Shown here: positions 54,235 to 62,314 of the stretch, in pieces
Layout: each line of letters starts with the position of its first letter
Position numbering within the stretch: the first letter of the stretch is position 1
Assembly: GCF_000832985.1 (NCBI RefSeq)
Contig: NZ_CP009920.1
Span: 3,652,501-3,716,500, forward strand
Length of the DNA stretch: 64,000 nt
Reading direction: 5' to 3'
Source of the DNA: Priestia megaterium NBRC 15308 = ATCC 14581
Lineage (GTDB): Bacteria; Bacillota; Bacilli; Bacillales; Bacillaceae_H
Program-made: the position numbers and the translations under genes
The notes under the pieces: generated by a model
Databases searched by the model: none
Seen by the model: the letters and a program-made list of their open reading frames with translations, nothing else
What the model was told of the DNA's origin: nothing

Positions 54235-55194
54235 ATGAAAAAAGTATTAATAACGGGTTCTTTAGGGCAAATCGGTTCTGAGTTAACGACGAAAATGAGA
54301 GAGATATATGGTTCAGAAAATATTATTGCCACCGATATTCGCAAAACGACGAGTGATGTCGTGACTTCAGGTCCATTCGAGATTTTAGATGTAACGGATC
54401 AGACTGCGTTATTTACGATCGCTAAAAAGCATAAAGTTGATACGATTATTCACTTGGCTGCGCTGTTATCAGCGACAGCCGAGCAAAAACCGCTTCTAGC
54501 TTGGAATCTAAATATGGGCGGATTAGTAAATGCGCTCGAAGTAGCACGCGAGCTTCAGTGTCAATTTTTCACTCCAAGTTCAATTGGTGCATTTGGTCCA
54601 ACGACTCCAAAAGACTGGACGCCGCAGGATACAATTCAACGTCCTACCACGATGTATGGTGTTAATAAAGTAGCGGGTGAATTACTTTGCGATTACTACC
54701 ACCATAAATTCGGAGTAGATACACGAGGGCTGCGTTTTCCAGGCTTAATTTCATACGTAACGCCTCCAGGTGGAGGAACAACGGACTACGCTGTTGAAAT
54801 TTATTATGAAGCCGTTAAGCATAAGCGATATACGTCCTATATTGACAAAGGAACATATATGGATATGATGTATATGCCTGATGCATTGAATGCTGTTATC
54901 CAACTAATGGAAGCAGACGGTTCTAAGCTTAAGCACCGAAATTCATTTAACGTTTCTGCCATGAGTTTTGATCCAGAACAAATGGCGACTGAAATCAGAA
55001 AAACGATTCCGGAATTTGTTCTGAATTACCAAGTAGATCCTGTTCGACAAGCAATTGCTGAAAGCTGGCCTAACCATATAGATTCCAGCTGTGCGATAGA
55101 AGAGTGGGGATTTAAAACAGAATATAACCTAGAAAAAATGACGAGAGAGATGCTGGGAAAGTTAAAAGTTGAATCACAGCTTGTCTTAACGTAA
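54235..55194 (+). CDS. tdh: L-threonine 3-dehydrogenase, SDR type
   Basis: NAD-dependent extended short-chain dehydrogenase of 319 residues. The Rossmann motif is [11 protein letters not shown] and the catalytic pair is YGVNKVAGE (Tyr/Lys). It oxidises threonine to 2-amino-3-oxobutyrate for the preceding kbl product. It belongs to the NDP-sugar-epimerase-like threonine dehydrogenases rather than the zinc MDR type found in B. subtilis. It has an AGGAGG site at 54221 and is cotranscribed with kbl. Confidence 0.93.
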   Translation: MKKVLITGSLGQIGSELTTKMREIYGSENIIATDIRKTTSDVVTSGPFEILDVTDQTALFTIAKKHKVDTIIHLAALLSATAEQKPLLAWNLNMGGLVNALEVARELQCQFFTPSSIGAFGPTTPKDWTPQDTIQRPTTMYGVNKVAGELLCDYYHHKFGVDTRGLRFPGLISYVTPPGGGTTDYAVEIYYEAVKHKRYTSYIDKGTYMDMMYMPDALNAVIQLMEADGSKLKHRNSFNVSAMSFDPEQMATEIRKTIPEFVLNYQVDPVRQAIAESWPNHIDSSCAIEEWGFKTEYNLEKMTREMLGKLKVESQLVLT

Positions 55195-55226
55195 GTAGAG
55201 AAAAATGATTTCTTCCTTGAAAGTAA

Positions 55227-55240
55227 AGTAAGCGCTTACT
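55227..55240. promoter_or_regulatory. cre-like palindrome upstream of hutP
   Basis: AGTAAGCGCTTACT is a perfect palindrome and differs from the cre consensus at two end positions. It lies between tdh and hutP and may bind CcpA. Confidence 0.45.
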
Positions 55241-55404
55241 AAAAGGTAGGTTACTTGTTTATGCAAGTTCTACTTCGTAACAGTGGTGGACAGTACACAT
55301 AGATCTCCTGATCCTTTAAGTGAGCGCTCGTTCGTTGAATAATCAGCACCTTTTTAGGTGCCGTCTGTTAAAATAATAAGGGGGTAGAAGGGAGGGAATG
55401 ACAG

Positions 55405-55869
55405 TTGAGCAATAAATTTCAACAAGTTAATGATTTTTCAATGGGAAGATTAACATCTTTACTCGTTCTTTTACATAATACGGAACTAGCTGAAGGTATT
55501 GAAAAGGAAATTAATGAGAGAGGATACAGCTATACAGTAGGAAAAGTCGGAGCGATGGAGCTGTCTAAAGTCGTGGCGGCAATTGAAACGAGCGCCAAGA
55601 CAAACAAAATTATTAATGCCCAGTCGTACCGGGAAGTTCACGCTCTTTATCATGCTATACTTGAAGCCATTCAAGGAGTTAGTCGAGGAACGCTTCAGTT
55701 GGGTGATATTTTACGAACGGTAGGACTCACATTTTCAATCGTGCGCGGAAAAATTGAGTTTTCAGGATCAAGCGATGAATGGATTAGCGTTTGTGTGTAT
55801 GGAACGATAGGTGCGCCTAAAAAAGGCTTTGAACATGATACATTAGGCTTTGGTTTTAACCACATTTAA
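55405..55869 (+). CDS. hutP: HutP-like RNA-binding antiterminator
   Basis: Histidine- and Mg2+-dependent RNA-binding protein family, 154 residues. It shares the HutP segments GRLTSLLVLLHN, GKVGAMELSKVVAAIETSAKT, YREVHALYHAILEAIQGVSRG and YGTIGAPKKGFEHDTLGFGFNHI. In B. subtilis HutP allows transcription of hutHUIGM. Here no hut gene follows. The next gene is an MFS transporter with its own promoter and a PyrR-type leader. The gene starts at TTG 55405 after GGGAGGG. Whether it still controls a hut operon elsewhere is unknown. Confidence 0.9.
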   Translation: MSNKFQQVNDFSMGRLTSLLVLLHNTELAEGIEKEINERGYSYTVGKVGAMELSKVVAAIETSAKTNKIINAQSYREVHALYHAILEAIQGVSRGTLQLGDILRTVGLTFSIVRGKIEFSGSSDEWISVCVYGTIGAPKKGFEHDTLGFGFNHI

Positions 55870-55945
55870 AAAATAATGAACGAAATAGTATGAATGTAAA
55901 AAGTGAGAGATGTACATAGCTGCTTTAAAGAAGATATTTTTCTTA

Positions 55946-55974
55946 TTGAAAGGTTCTGTGCGGCGTGTTAACAT
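55946..55974 (+). promoter_or_regulatory. Promoter of the PyrR-leader MFS transporter
   Basis: TTGAAA, a 17-bp spacer and TAACAT with an extended TG (TGTTAACAT) place transcription start near 55981. The first PyrR-type loop begins about 14 nt later. Confidence 0.6.
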
Positions 55975-55994
55975 AATGATTAATATAATAACTG

Positions 55995-56136
55995 CCTTTA
56001 AGACGGTCCAGAGAGGCCGAAAAGGACGGATCACTCATTTACTGCTTCTATGCCTATCTGTGCCCTTTTGCCCTCTGCGACAAAAGGGCTTTTATGTGTT
56101 ACTTACTTCTTTTAAACGAAGTCCAGAGAGGCTTCA
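55995..56136 (+). ncRNA. PyrR-type attenuator leader with two binding loops
   Basis: Loop 1 is CGGTCCAGAGAGGCCG (56004-56019) on a CCTTT/AAAGG lower stem. A terminator follows: GCCCTTTTG (56062) and CAAAAGGGC (56081), then TTTTATG. Loop 2 is GAAGTCCAGAGAGGCTTC (56118-56135) with a TCTTTT/AAAAGA lower stem. The TCCAGAGAGG core with bulged two-part stems is the PyrR anti-antiterminator of Bacillus pyr leaders. UMP-bound PyrR would favour termination before the downstream transporter. Confidence 0.82.
56062..56096 (+). terminator. Attenuator terminator of the PyrR-type leader
   Basis: A 9-bp stem GCCCTTTTG/CAAAAGGGC with a 10-nt loop ends in TTTTATG. It lies between the two loops, about 130 bp before the transporter start. 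Confidence 0.8.
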
Positions 56137-56223
56137 AAAGAGAATGGAGATATGTTATTTATCCATTCCTTCAAAAAAGAAAGAGCGTTGATACAGAAAG
56201 AATACACTGGAGGGTGGAACAAC

Positions 56224-57444
56224 ATGAATTATCGTAACAAGACAGTTGTAGCATCAGTAGCAGGTTTGACGTTAGAAGGGATGGACATTATGTTTATCTC
56301 GTTTGCTATGTCAATGATTATTGCTGAATTTCACATTGATTTAGCAACAGGTGGACTTATTTCTTCTATTACGAATATAGGAATGCTGATAGGTGGAGTC
56401 ATCTTCGGAATTTTAGCAGATAAATTTGGAAGAGTGCGGGTTTTCACCTACACGGTTCTTCTATTTGCAGTCGGAACGGCATTAACAGGTTTTGCAGCAA
56501 ATGTTGAACAAGTGTATGCTTCGCGATTTATTGCCGGAATTGGGGCTGGAGGAGAGTACGGGATCGGTATGGCTCTTGTAGCAGAAGCGTGGCCGAAACA
56601 TAAGCAAGGACGAGCTTCATCCTATGTTAGTATTGGCGCACAATTTGGAGTGATCCTTGCGGCGCTTTTAAGTTCTCTGATCCTGCCGATTTTCGGATGG
56701 AGAGCGCTGTTTTTTGTCGGAATCATCCCCGTCATTTTTGCTTTTATGGTACGAAAAAATTTAAACGAATCTCCTGAGTGGCTACAAGCTCAAAAAGAGA
56801 AAACAGCGGTTGTTAAAAATAATGGTAAGCTTCGTCAATTATTCGCTACGCCTAGGACGGCGATGACGACTATTTCGCTGGCAGTGATGGCTACAGTCCA
56901 AATTGCAGGCTATAACGGACTTATGATATGGCTTCCATCTATGCTTCAGCAATCACAAGGCCTCTCTGTTTCAAGTTCAGCTCTTTGGACAATCAGTACA
57001 GCCGTTGGAATGATTATAGGCATGCTAACATTTGGTCAATTTATGGACCGTTTTGGATCGAAACGTACTTTTGGAATCTTTCTTCTTGCTTCAGCTTGTG
57101 CGGTATTTTTATACTCGTATGCCGAAGGAAGTGCAGGGCTGCTTATAGGAGGAGCTGTGGTCGGATTTTTCTCAAACGGAATGTTCGCGGGATACGGAGC
57201 GTTGATCAGCAGCCACTATTCAGTAGAAGTGCGCAGCACTGCAACGAACACCATTTTTAACTTTGGGCGAGCGCTCGGAGGGTTATCACCCATTCTTGTC
57301 GGCTATCTTTTGCAAAGCTATGATATGACAGTAGCGATGACGTACTTGGCGGGGCTGTACTGTATTTCGTTTATTTTTATGGTAAGTCTTAAAAGAACGG
57401 GAGAAAAGAAAGTGAAACAAATGAACGCTCAATCTGCTCTTTAA
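56224..57444 (+). CDS. MFS transporter under a PyrR-type leader
   Basis: Twelve-helix major facilitator protein of about 406 residues. It resembles the metabolite:H+ symporter groups (AAHS/SHS-like): GLTLEGMDIMFISFAMSMI at helix 1, motif A FGILADKFGRVRVF, RFIAGIGAGGEYGIGMALVAEAWP. The ATG at 56224 follows GGAGGGTGG; an upstream frame from 56152 lies in leader RNA. Because the leader carries PyrR-type loops, an uptake role for orotate, a pyrimidine or a precursor is likely. That substrate is inference; aromatic or organic acids are the family alternatives. Confidence 0.87.
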   Translation: MNYRNKTVVASVAGLTLEGMDIMFISFAMSMIIAEFHIDLATGGLISSITNIGMLIGGVIFGILADKFGRVRVFTYTVLLFAVGTALTGFAANVEQVYASRFIAGIGAGGEYGIGMALVAEAWPKHKQGRASSYVSIGAQFGVILAALLSSLILPIFGWRALFFVGIIPVIFAFMVRKNLNESPEWLQAQKEKTAVVKNNGKLRQLFATPRTAMTTISLAVMATVQIAGYNGLMIWLPSMLQQSQGLSVSSSALWTISTAVGMIIGMLTFGQFMDRFGSKRTFGIFLLASACAVFLYSYAEGSAGLLIGGAVVGFFSNGMFAGYGALISSHYSVEVRSTATNTIFNFGRALGGLSPILVGYLLQSYDMTVAMTYLAGLYCISFIFMVSLKRTGEKKVKQMNAQSAL

Positions 57445-57474
57445 AATAAAAGATAGATTCTATGCTTTTCTGGA

Positions 57475-57508
57475 AAAAACCGCGCTTATTCAAAAGGGCG
57501 GTTTTTTT
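57475..57508 (+). terminator. Terminator after the MFS transporter
   Basis: AAAAACCGC and GCGGTTTTTTT form the outer stem, with CTT/AAG continuing it. Confidence 0.85.
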
Positions 57509-57705
57509 GAGTGTATAAAAAATAAATTCAGATGTTATATGGTTGTTTTTTCGCAGATGCTTTATTAACAAAGACACATTATCTATAAAAATATTTATGG
57601 ATAAGTATATATTTTCTAATTTGTATTATAGTAATTCCTCTCTTACAATAGGGTGTGTAAGGCGGAAACAGAAAATACTATCTTTATTTACAGGAGGACG
57701 TTACT

Positions 57706-58371
57706 ATGTCTAAACATATATTAATGGTCGTAACAACGGCTGACAAAATGAAAGAAAATCATCCAACAGGCCTTTGGCTTTCAGAATTTGGTGAAGCGTA
57801 CGTAGAGTTCGAAAAAGCTGGATTTACGATTACTGTAGCAAGTCCTGTAGGAGGAAAAGCGCCGGTGGATGCTCGCAGCCTTGAAGGGGAGACTTCTCAA
57901 GAAATCTTAAATACAGCTAAGCATCTAGAGAATACCCTAAAACTTGATACAATTACAGACAGTGCTAAATTCGATGCTGTTTTCTTACCAGGCGGTCACG
58001 GCACAATGTTTGATCTGCCAGATAATCAAACACTCCACGCTTTAATTCGTGAACTATACGAAGGAGACAAAGTAGTAGCCGCTGTATGCCACGGACCCGC
58101 AGGCTTAGTAGGTGTTACATTATCAGATGAAAAGCCGTTGGTCGAAGGAAAGGATGTCGCTGCGTTTACAGATGATGAAGAACGTGAAACAACATTGGAC
58201 CGCTTCATGCCGTTTCTTTTGGAAACACGTCTGCGTGAACTTGGGGCAAATGTAGTAACTGCTCCAAACTGGACAGATAATGTACAAGCAGATGGCAACC
58301 TAATAACAGGGCAAAATCCTCAGTCAACAATCAGTGTAGCAAAAGCAGTCGTGCAGCACTTATTGAAATAA
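57706..58371 (+). CDS. DJ-1/PfpI-family protein (Hsp31-like)
   Basis: Cytosolic class I glutamine-amidotransferase-like protein of 221 residues. The nucleophile elbow is VVAAVCHGPAGLV with the reactive Cys, and FLPGGHGTMFDLPDN holds the conserved Gly/His. The size and the insert GLWLSEFGEAYVEFEKAGF match Hsp31/YDR533C-type glyoxalase III or chaperone proteins. It probably detoxifies glyoxals or repairs stress damage. The ribosome site is AGGAGG. It has its own terminator. Confidence 0.9.
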   Translation: MSKHILMVVTTADKMKENHPTGLWLSEFGEAYVEFEKAGFTITVASPVGGKAPVDARSLEGETSQEILNTAKHLENTLKLDTITDSAKFDAVFLPGGHGTMFDLPDNQTLHALIRELYEGDKVVAAVCHGPAGLVGVTLSDEKPLVEGKDVAAFTDDEERETTLDRFMPFLLETRLRELGANVVTAPNWTDNVQADGNLITGQNPQSTISVAKAVVQHLLK

Positions 58372-58376
58372 GATAT

Positions 58377-58414
58377 AAAAAAGCCTGTAGGCTACAAGCC
58401 TACAGGCTTTTTTT
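58377..58414 (+). terminator. Terminator after the DJ-1 gene
   Basis: AAAAGCCTGTAGGC and its exact complement form a 14-bp stem with a 5-nt loop and a T7 tail. Confidence 0.92.
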
Positions 58415-58575
58415 ATGAACACATCAAGAAAGACCGATGTGTATAGCATGGATTTTTTGCTGTCTTGGACTAGAGAAATCAATCATCATACAAAAAATAT
58501 GATGGTCAGTGTAATAAATTCAAAAAAAGGGAAGCTTTTTATGGAGAATATTTTTTAAAGAAATGAGGAAAAACG

Positions 58576-58866
58576 ATGTCAGAAATTATTATTAACGCCA
58601 TTTTGCAAGCCAAGCCAGGAAAAGAAGAAGAGCTTCGATCAGAGTTAGTAAAAGTTATTGAACCATCAAGAGAAGAAAAAGGCTGTATTCAATATACTCT
58701 CCACCAGGATACAGACAAGGAAGGCACCTTTGTTTTTTATGAGAAATGGAAAAGCAAAGAAGATGTTAAAGCTCACATTGAAACACCTCACTATCAACAA
58801 TACAGACAGCAAACAGAACCGTTAATTGAAAGCAGAGCGGTACATCGTTTACAAGAAGTACGTTAA
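58576..58866 (+). CDS. Antibiotic-biosynthesis-monooxygenase (ABM/YgiN-like) domain protein
   Basis: A 96-residue ferredoxin-like dimeric barrel protein (INAILQAKPGKEEELRSELVKVIEPSREEKGCIQYTLHQDTDKEGTFVFYEKWKSKEDVKAHIETPHYQQY). YgiN-type relatives oxidise quinols; others detoxify reactive compounds. The start follows GAGGAAA. The gene is followed by repeat copy C. The physiological substrate is unknown. Confidence 0.88.
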   Translation: MSEIIINAILQAKPGKEEELRSELVKVIEPSREEKGCIQYTLHQDTDKEGTFVFYEKWKSKEDVKAHIETPHYQQYRQQTEPLIESRAVHRLQEVR

Positions 58867-58872
58867 TACAAA

Positions 58873-59083
58873 AAGTGGCTGGACCAAAAGTGTTTTAGTG
58901 GAAAGAAGATCCGAATGAGGAACCGAGATTCTTGATGGAGAATCAAACTCGTTCGGATTTTTTGTGGTTATGGTAAACGTAGGTTTCATTTAGTGAGACC
59001 ACGCTGAAACCTACGCGATGAGGAGACTTATCGATCGCCCGCGGAAAGCGAAGGCTTGCACGGAAATCAACAGCGGTATAACA
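58873..59083 (+). repeat. Dispersed terminator repeat, copy C (extended)
   Basis: The core at 58908-58988 has the stem ATCCGAATGAG/CTCGTTCGGAT with GATTCT/AGAATC inner arms, a T6 tail, and TATGGTAAACGTAGGTTTCA. This is nearly the reverse complement of copy A. GTAGGTTTCA (58979) is mirrored by TGAAACCTAC (59005). The right part (GGAAAGCG...CGGAAATCAACAG) resembles intergenic repeats widespread in Bacillus. No transposase is present. Confidence 0.8.
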
Positions 59084-59348
59084 AATAATCCATACTAGCT
59101 CCTTTATTCCACTTGTTCATCTATAGATGGAATTGATTTCGTTATAACTCAATCTTTGTTTGTTATAAAGAACTAAAAAGCTGCAGAGGAAAAATAATTT
59201 CAGCTGCGAAAAGCGGATTCGAAAAGGGGGAAGACAGTGAAAGAAACAACAAATAATAGAAGCGGTGTTTGAGAAGCAGACAGGCGGGTAGATAAAAATT
59301 AGATGACATAGTTCAACAATTAACAAACTAAAAGGAGAGATCAAATCA
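59084..59348 (+). other. Upstream region of the aldehyde dehydrogenase
   Basis: No gene is supported here. A minus-strand open frame overlapping the aldehyde dehydrogenase is a shadow. The region holds a candidate sigma-B promoter at 59267-59291 and the AAAGGAGAG ribosome site. Confidence 0.6.
59267..59291 (+). promoter_or_regulatory. Candidate sigma-B promoter of the aldehyde dehydrogenase
   Basis: GTTTGA, a 13-bp spacer and GGGTAG match the sigma-B consensus GTTTAA/GGGWAW at 10 of 12 positions. It lies 58 bp before the start codon. B. subtilis aldY, a related gene, is sigma-B dependent. Confidence 0.5.
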
Positions 59349-60788
59349 ATGCGTACAAATTTAAAACACTTTATTAACGGAGAATGGATTGAATCAACAG
59401 GAAACGAAACGTCAGATGTGATCAATCCTGCTACTGAAAAATCAATTGGTAAAATTAGCTTAGGTACAAAAGAAGATCTAGATAAAGCCGTGGCAGCAGC
59501 TAAAGCAGCTCTTCCCACATTTTCAAGAACAACAAAAGAAGAGCGAATTAAAATGCTTCGCAATATTGCAAAAGGATATGAAAAGCGTAAACAGGAGCTT
59601 ATTGAAGTTATGACTGAAGAGCTTGGCGCTCCTTTAAAGATTTCAGAAGAAGTTCACTATGAAATGGGACTTAGCCACTTTAAAGAAGCAGCTAATGCAC
59701 TTGAAGATTACACATTTGAAAAAGATCATGGAAGCTACAAGGTCGTGAAGGAGTCTATTGGAGTAAGCGGACTTATTACACCATGGAACTTCCCAACAAA
59801 TCAGACTTCTACTAAAATTGCAGGAGCTATTGCAGCAGGAAGTCCAATGGTATTAAAACCATCAGAACTTACACCGTATGCAGCGATGATATTAGCAGAG
59901 ATCATTGATGAAGCTGGTGTACCAAAAGGTGCTTTCAACCTTGTGAACGGAACGGGAAGCACAATCGGTGACGGTATTAGTTCTCACCCCGACATTGATT
60001 TTGTATCATTTACAGGATCAGGTGCTGTAGGCGAGAAAATTATGCAAAACGCGGCTAAAACAATCAAAAAAGTTGCGCTTGAACTAGGCGGAAAATCACC
60101 GCTAGTTGTATTAGAGGATGCGGATGTAGAAGAAGCGGCTAAAATAGCAGTTTCACACATTGCAATGAATACGGGGCAAGTATGTACGGCAGCAACGCGC
60201 ATTATCATTCCTGCCTCTATGAAAGAAAAATTTGAAGAAGCAGTGAAGAAGGTTCTCCCATCATTCCCAGTTGGTGATCCATTAAATAAAGACAACGTAA
60301 CTGGACCGCTCGTAGCGGAAAAACAGTGGGATCGCGTACAGGATTATATTAAAAAAGGAATGGACGAAGGTGCAACACTTCTTACTGGCGGAACGGGCAA
60401 ACCAGACGGCTTAGAGACAGGATACTTTGTTAAACCGACAGTCTTTACTGACGTTTCAAATGATATGGTTATTGCACAAGAAGAAATCTTTGGACCTGTA
60501 ACAACTATTATTACGTATGATGATCTAGAGCAAGCTCTTGAAATCGCAAATGATACAATTTATGGACTTGCAGGCTATGCGGTCGGAAAAGATCAAGAAA
60601 CACTTGACTATGTTGCTAAAAATATTAGAGCTGGTCAAATCATCGTCAACGATGCCGAGCAAGACAGAGCTGCACCATTCGGTGGATTTAAGCAATCTGG
60701 TATTGGACGCGAGTGGGGAGCATTTGGTATTGAAGAATATCTAGAGCCAAAAGCGATCATGGGCGTTAAAGTTCCGGCAAAAGTATAA
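59349..60788 (+). CDS. Aldehyde dehydrogenase (AldY-like)
   Basis: NAD(P)-dependent dehydrogenase of 479 residues. It has the motif SGLITPWNFP, the cofactor loop FTGSGAVGEKI, the general base Glu in LELGGKSPLVVLEDAD, and the catalytic Cys in NTGQVCTAATR. It oxidises an aldehyde to the acid; the substrate is not readable from the sequence. A sigma-B-like promoter upstream and similarity in type to AldY suggest a stress-response role. A strong terminator follows. Confidence 0.92.
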   Translation: MRTNLKHFINGEWIESTGNETSDVINPATEKSIGKISLGTKEDLDKAVAAAKAALPTFSRTTKEERIKMLRNIAKGYEKRKQELIEVMTEELGAPLKISEEVHYEMGLSHFKEAANALEDYTFEKDHGSYKVVKESIGVSGLITPWNFPTNQTSTKIAGAIAAGSPMVLKPSELTPYAAMILAEIIDEAGVPKGAFNLVNGTGSTIGDGISSHPDIDFVSFTGSGAVGEKIMQNAAKTIKKVALELGGKSPLVVLEDADVEEAAKIAVSHIAMNTGQVCTAATRIIIPASMKEKFEEAVKKVLPSFPVGDPLNKDNVTGPLVAEKQWDRVQDYIKKGMDEGATLLTGGTGKPDGLETGYFVKPTVFTDVSNDMVIAQEEIFGPVTTIITYDDLEQALEIANDTIYGLAGYAVGKDQETLDYVAKNIRAGQIIVNDAEQDRAAPFGGFKQSGIGREWGAFGIEEYLEPKAIMGVKVPAKV

Positions 60789-60795
60789 TTGATGT

Positions 60796-60831
60796 AAAAA
60801 AAGAAAGGAGTTTTTCTCCTTTCTTTTTTTA
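60796..60831 (+). terminator. Terminator after aldehyde dehydrogenase
   Basis: AAAAAAGAAAGGAG and CTCCTTTCTTTTTT form a 14-bp stem with a 5-nt loop. Confidence 0.9.
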
Positions 60832-60940
60832 TGGATACATAAAAGAGAGCCAGTTAAAAAAAGAATAACCAAAGCAAAGGTGGATAGCATAAACGTGTAT
60901 CACATATATGAAGTGACACGTTAAAGGAGGGAATTATAAA

Positions 60941-61789
60941 TTGAATAGAGAGATGCACGGAAGTTCATCAACGGAAAGTTTCATTCCCATGAGCTCTATA
61001 GCCAGTGGAAAAGGAGTCGAAGTGGCACCGGATATCTACAGCTACACTACACAGATTGTTAACGTATGTTTTATAGGAAATCCAGACAAAGAAAATAGTT
61101 TTGTACTTGTGGATGCGGGAATGCCTAATTCGGCTTCTATGATTATCAAAGAGGCAGAAGAAAGGTTTGGAAAAGAAAAAAAACCAAAAGCAATTATTCT
61201 TACACATGCACATTTTGATCATATTGGATCTATTATTGAACTAGTGGAGAAGTGGAACATACCGGTATATGTACATCCACTTGAACTTCCATATGTGACG
61301 GGTAAAAAAAATTATCCTACACCAGATGGCACAGTGGAAGGCGGGCTCGTGGCAAAGCTTTCTCCGTTATTTCCAACGGAAGCCATTGATTTAGGCTCTC
61401 ACGTGCAAGCTTTACCAGCCGACGGCTCTGTACCTCATATGCCGGAATGGGAATGGATTCACACCCCTGGTCATTCTCCAGGACATATTTCTCTTTTTAG
61501 AAAGCAGGATCTGGCGCTTATCGCAGGAGATGCTTTTGTTACCACTAAGCAAGAATATTTACTGGATGTACTAGAGCAAGAATTGGAAATTAGCGGTCCT
61601 CCTCGTTATTTAACTACGGACTGGGCATCTGCCAAAAGATCAGTTGAAGTGCTTCAGTCACTGCATCCGTCTGTGGCGGTGACCGGACATGGAAAACCAG
61701 TTTCCGGAGAATGGCTTTCAACTAATTTATTGAAGCTTACGAAGAATTTCGATGAAATTGCTCGTCCTGATTACGGCAAGTATGTATAA
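60941..61789 (+). CDS. MBL-fold metallo-hydrolase
   Basis: Metallo-beta-lactamase-fold hydrolase of 282 residues. Metal ligands are in LTHAHFDHIGS (HXHXDH), HTPGHSPGHIS (His), GDAFVT (Asp) and TGHGKPV (His), so the dinuclear site is complete. It begins at TTG 60941 behind AAAGGAGGG. The sequence is of the glyoxalase-II/YobT-like broad class; the substrate is unknown. It is monocistronic with its own terminator. Confidence 0.9.
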   Translation: MNREMHGSSSTESFIPMSSIASGKGVEVAPDIYSYTTQIVNVCFIGNPDKENSFVLVDAGMPNSASMIIKEAEERFGKEKKPKAIILTHAHFDHIGSIIELVEKWNIPVYVHPLELPYVTGKKNYPTPDGTVEGGLVAKLSPLFPTEAIDLGSHVQALPADGSVPHMPEWEWIHTPGHSPGHISLFRKQDLALIAGDAFVTTKQEYLLDVLEQELEISGPPRYLTTDWASAKRSVEVLQSLHPSVAVTGHGKPVSGEWLSTNLLKLTKNFDEIARPDYGKYV

Positions 61790-61845
61790 GGCTAAAGAAA
61801 AAATATTACTCTTTACGCAGCTCTTAAAAGCTACAGGTGAAGATC

Positions 61846-61884
61846 AAAAGCTCTACGAACTCAGTGAGTTCGTAGAGCTTTTTT
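61846..61884 (+). terminator. Terminator after the MBL hydrolase
   Basis: AAAAGCTCTACGAACTCA and its exact complement form an 18-bp stem with a 1-nt apex, followed by TT. Confidence 0.92.
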
Positions 61885-61925
61885 AGTTTTTCGTATAAAA
61901 GTAAAAAAAGTTATAACTTCCTTTA

Positions 61926-62162
61926 TTAAAAATTTTGCTGAATAGCCTGCTGCGCTTCGCGTAAATGTCTTAGGTGTTCTTCCATTCGTTTTAATTCTTT
62001 ATCACTAGACGCCTGTTTTTTTTGTTCGTTAATTTGCTGCTGAACGATAGTCAAATGCATTTGAGCATTTTGAAAATTAGCTCCATTCAAATTCATCTGC
62101 CCTTGATAAACAGCCTGTTCAGCTAATTGTAATGCTTCTTTAATATGAGTGTATGAATTCAT
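61926..62162 (-). CDS. Small helical hypothetical protein
   Basis: A 78-residue, Gln-rich, amphipathic helical protein (NSYTHIKEALQLAEQAVYQG, then QMHLTIVQQQINEQKK and EHLRHLREAQQAIQQNF). No membrane segment or known catalytic motif is present. The start at 62162 is preferred over the in-frame ATG at 62171, which is too close to GAAGG. It resembles short coiled-coil DUF proteins of Bacillus, but I do not recognise the family. Confidence 0.65.
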   Translation of the reverse strand: MNSYTHIKEALQLAEQAVYQGQMNLNGANFQNAQMHLTIVQQQINEQKKQASSDKELKRMEEHLRHLREAQQAIQQNF

Positions 62163-62314
62163 GCCTCTCATCCTTCTGTATAGTATTTACAGTTAACATG
62201 CGCTGGTTTTTCGCAGCTATACAAATGATTTAGAAATAAAATAAAAATTACGTAGTACAAGCTAAGCAGGCTGCATACATTTATCATAGTTCAATTTATA
62301 AAATCTCAAAAGTA

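Noticed and set aside
55870-55994. HutP-binding NAG repeats in front of the MFS transporter.
   Set aside because: A few TAG triplets occur but not in the regular spacing expected of a HutP site.
56145-56192. Fifteen-codon frame between the second PyrR-type loop and the MFS transporter.
   Set aside because: Not called as a gene because it is short and its only SD-like sequence is inside the loop; kept as an idea for how loop 2 might act.
59117-59563. Minus-strand open frame of 148 codons overlapping the start of the aldehyde dehydrogenase.
   Set aside because: It lies antisense to a well-supported gene, has no ribosome site and no recognisable domain; the codon pattern follows the opposite strand.
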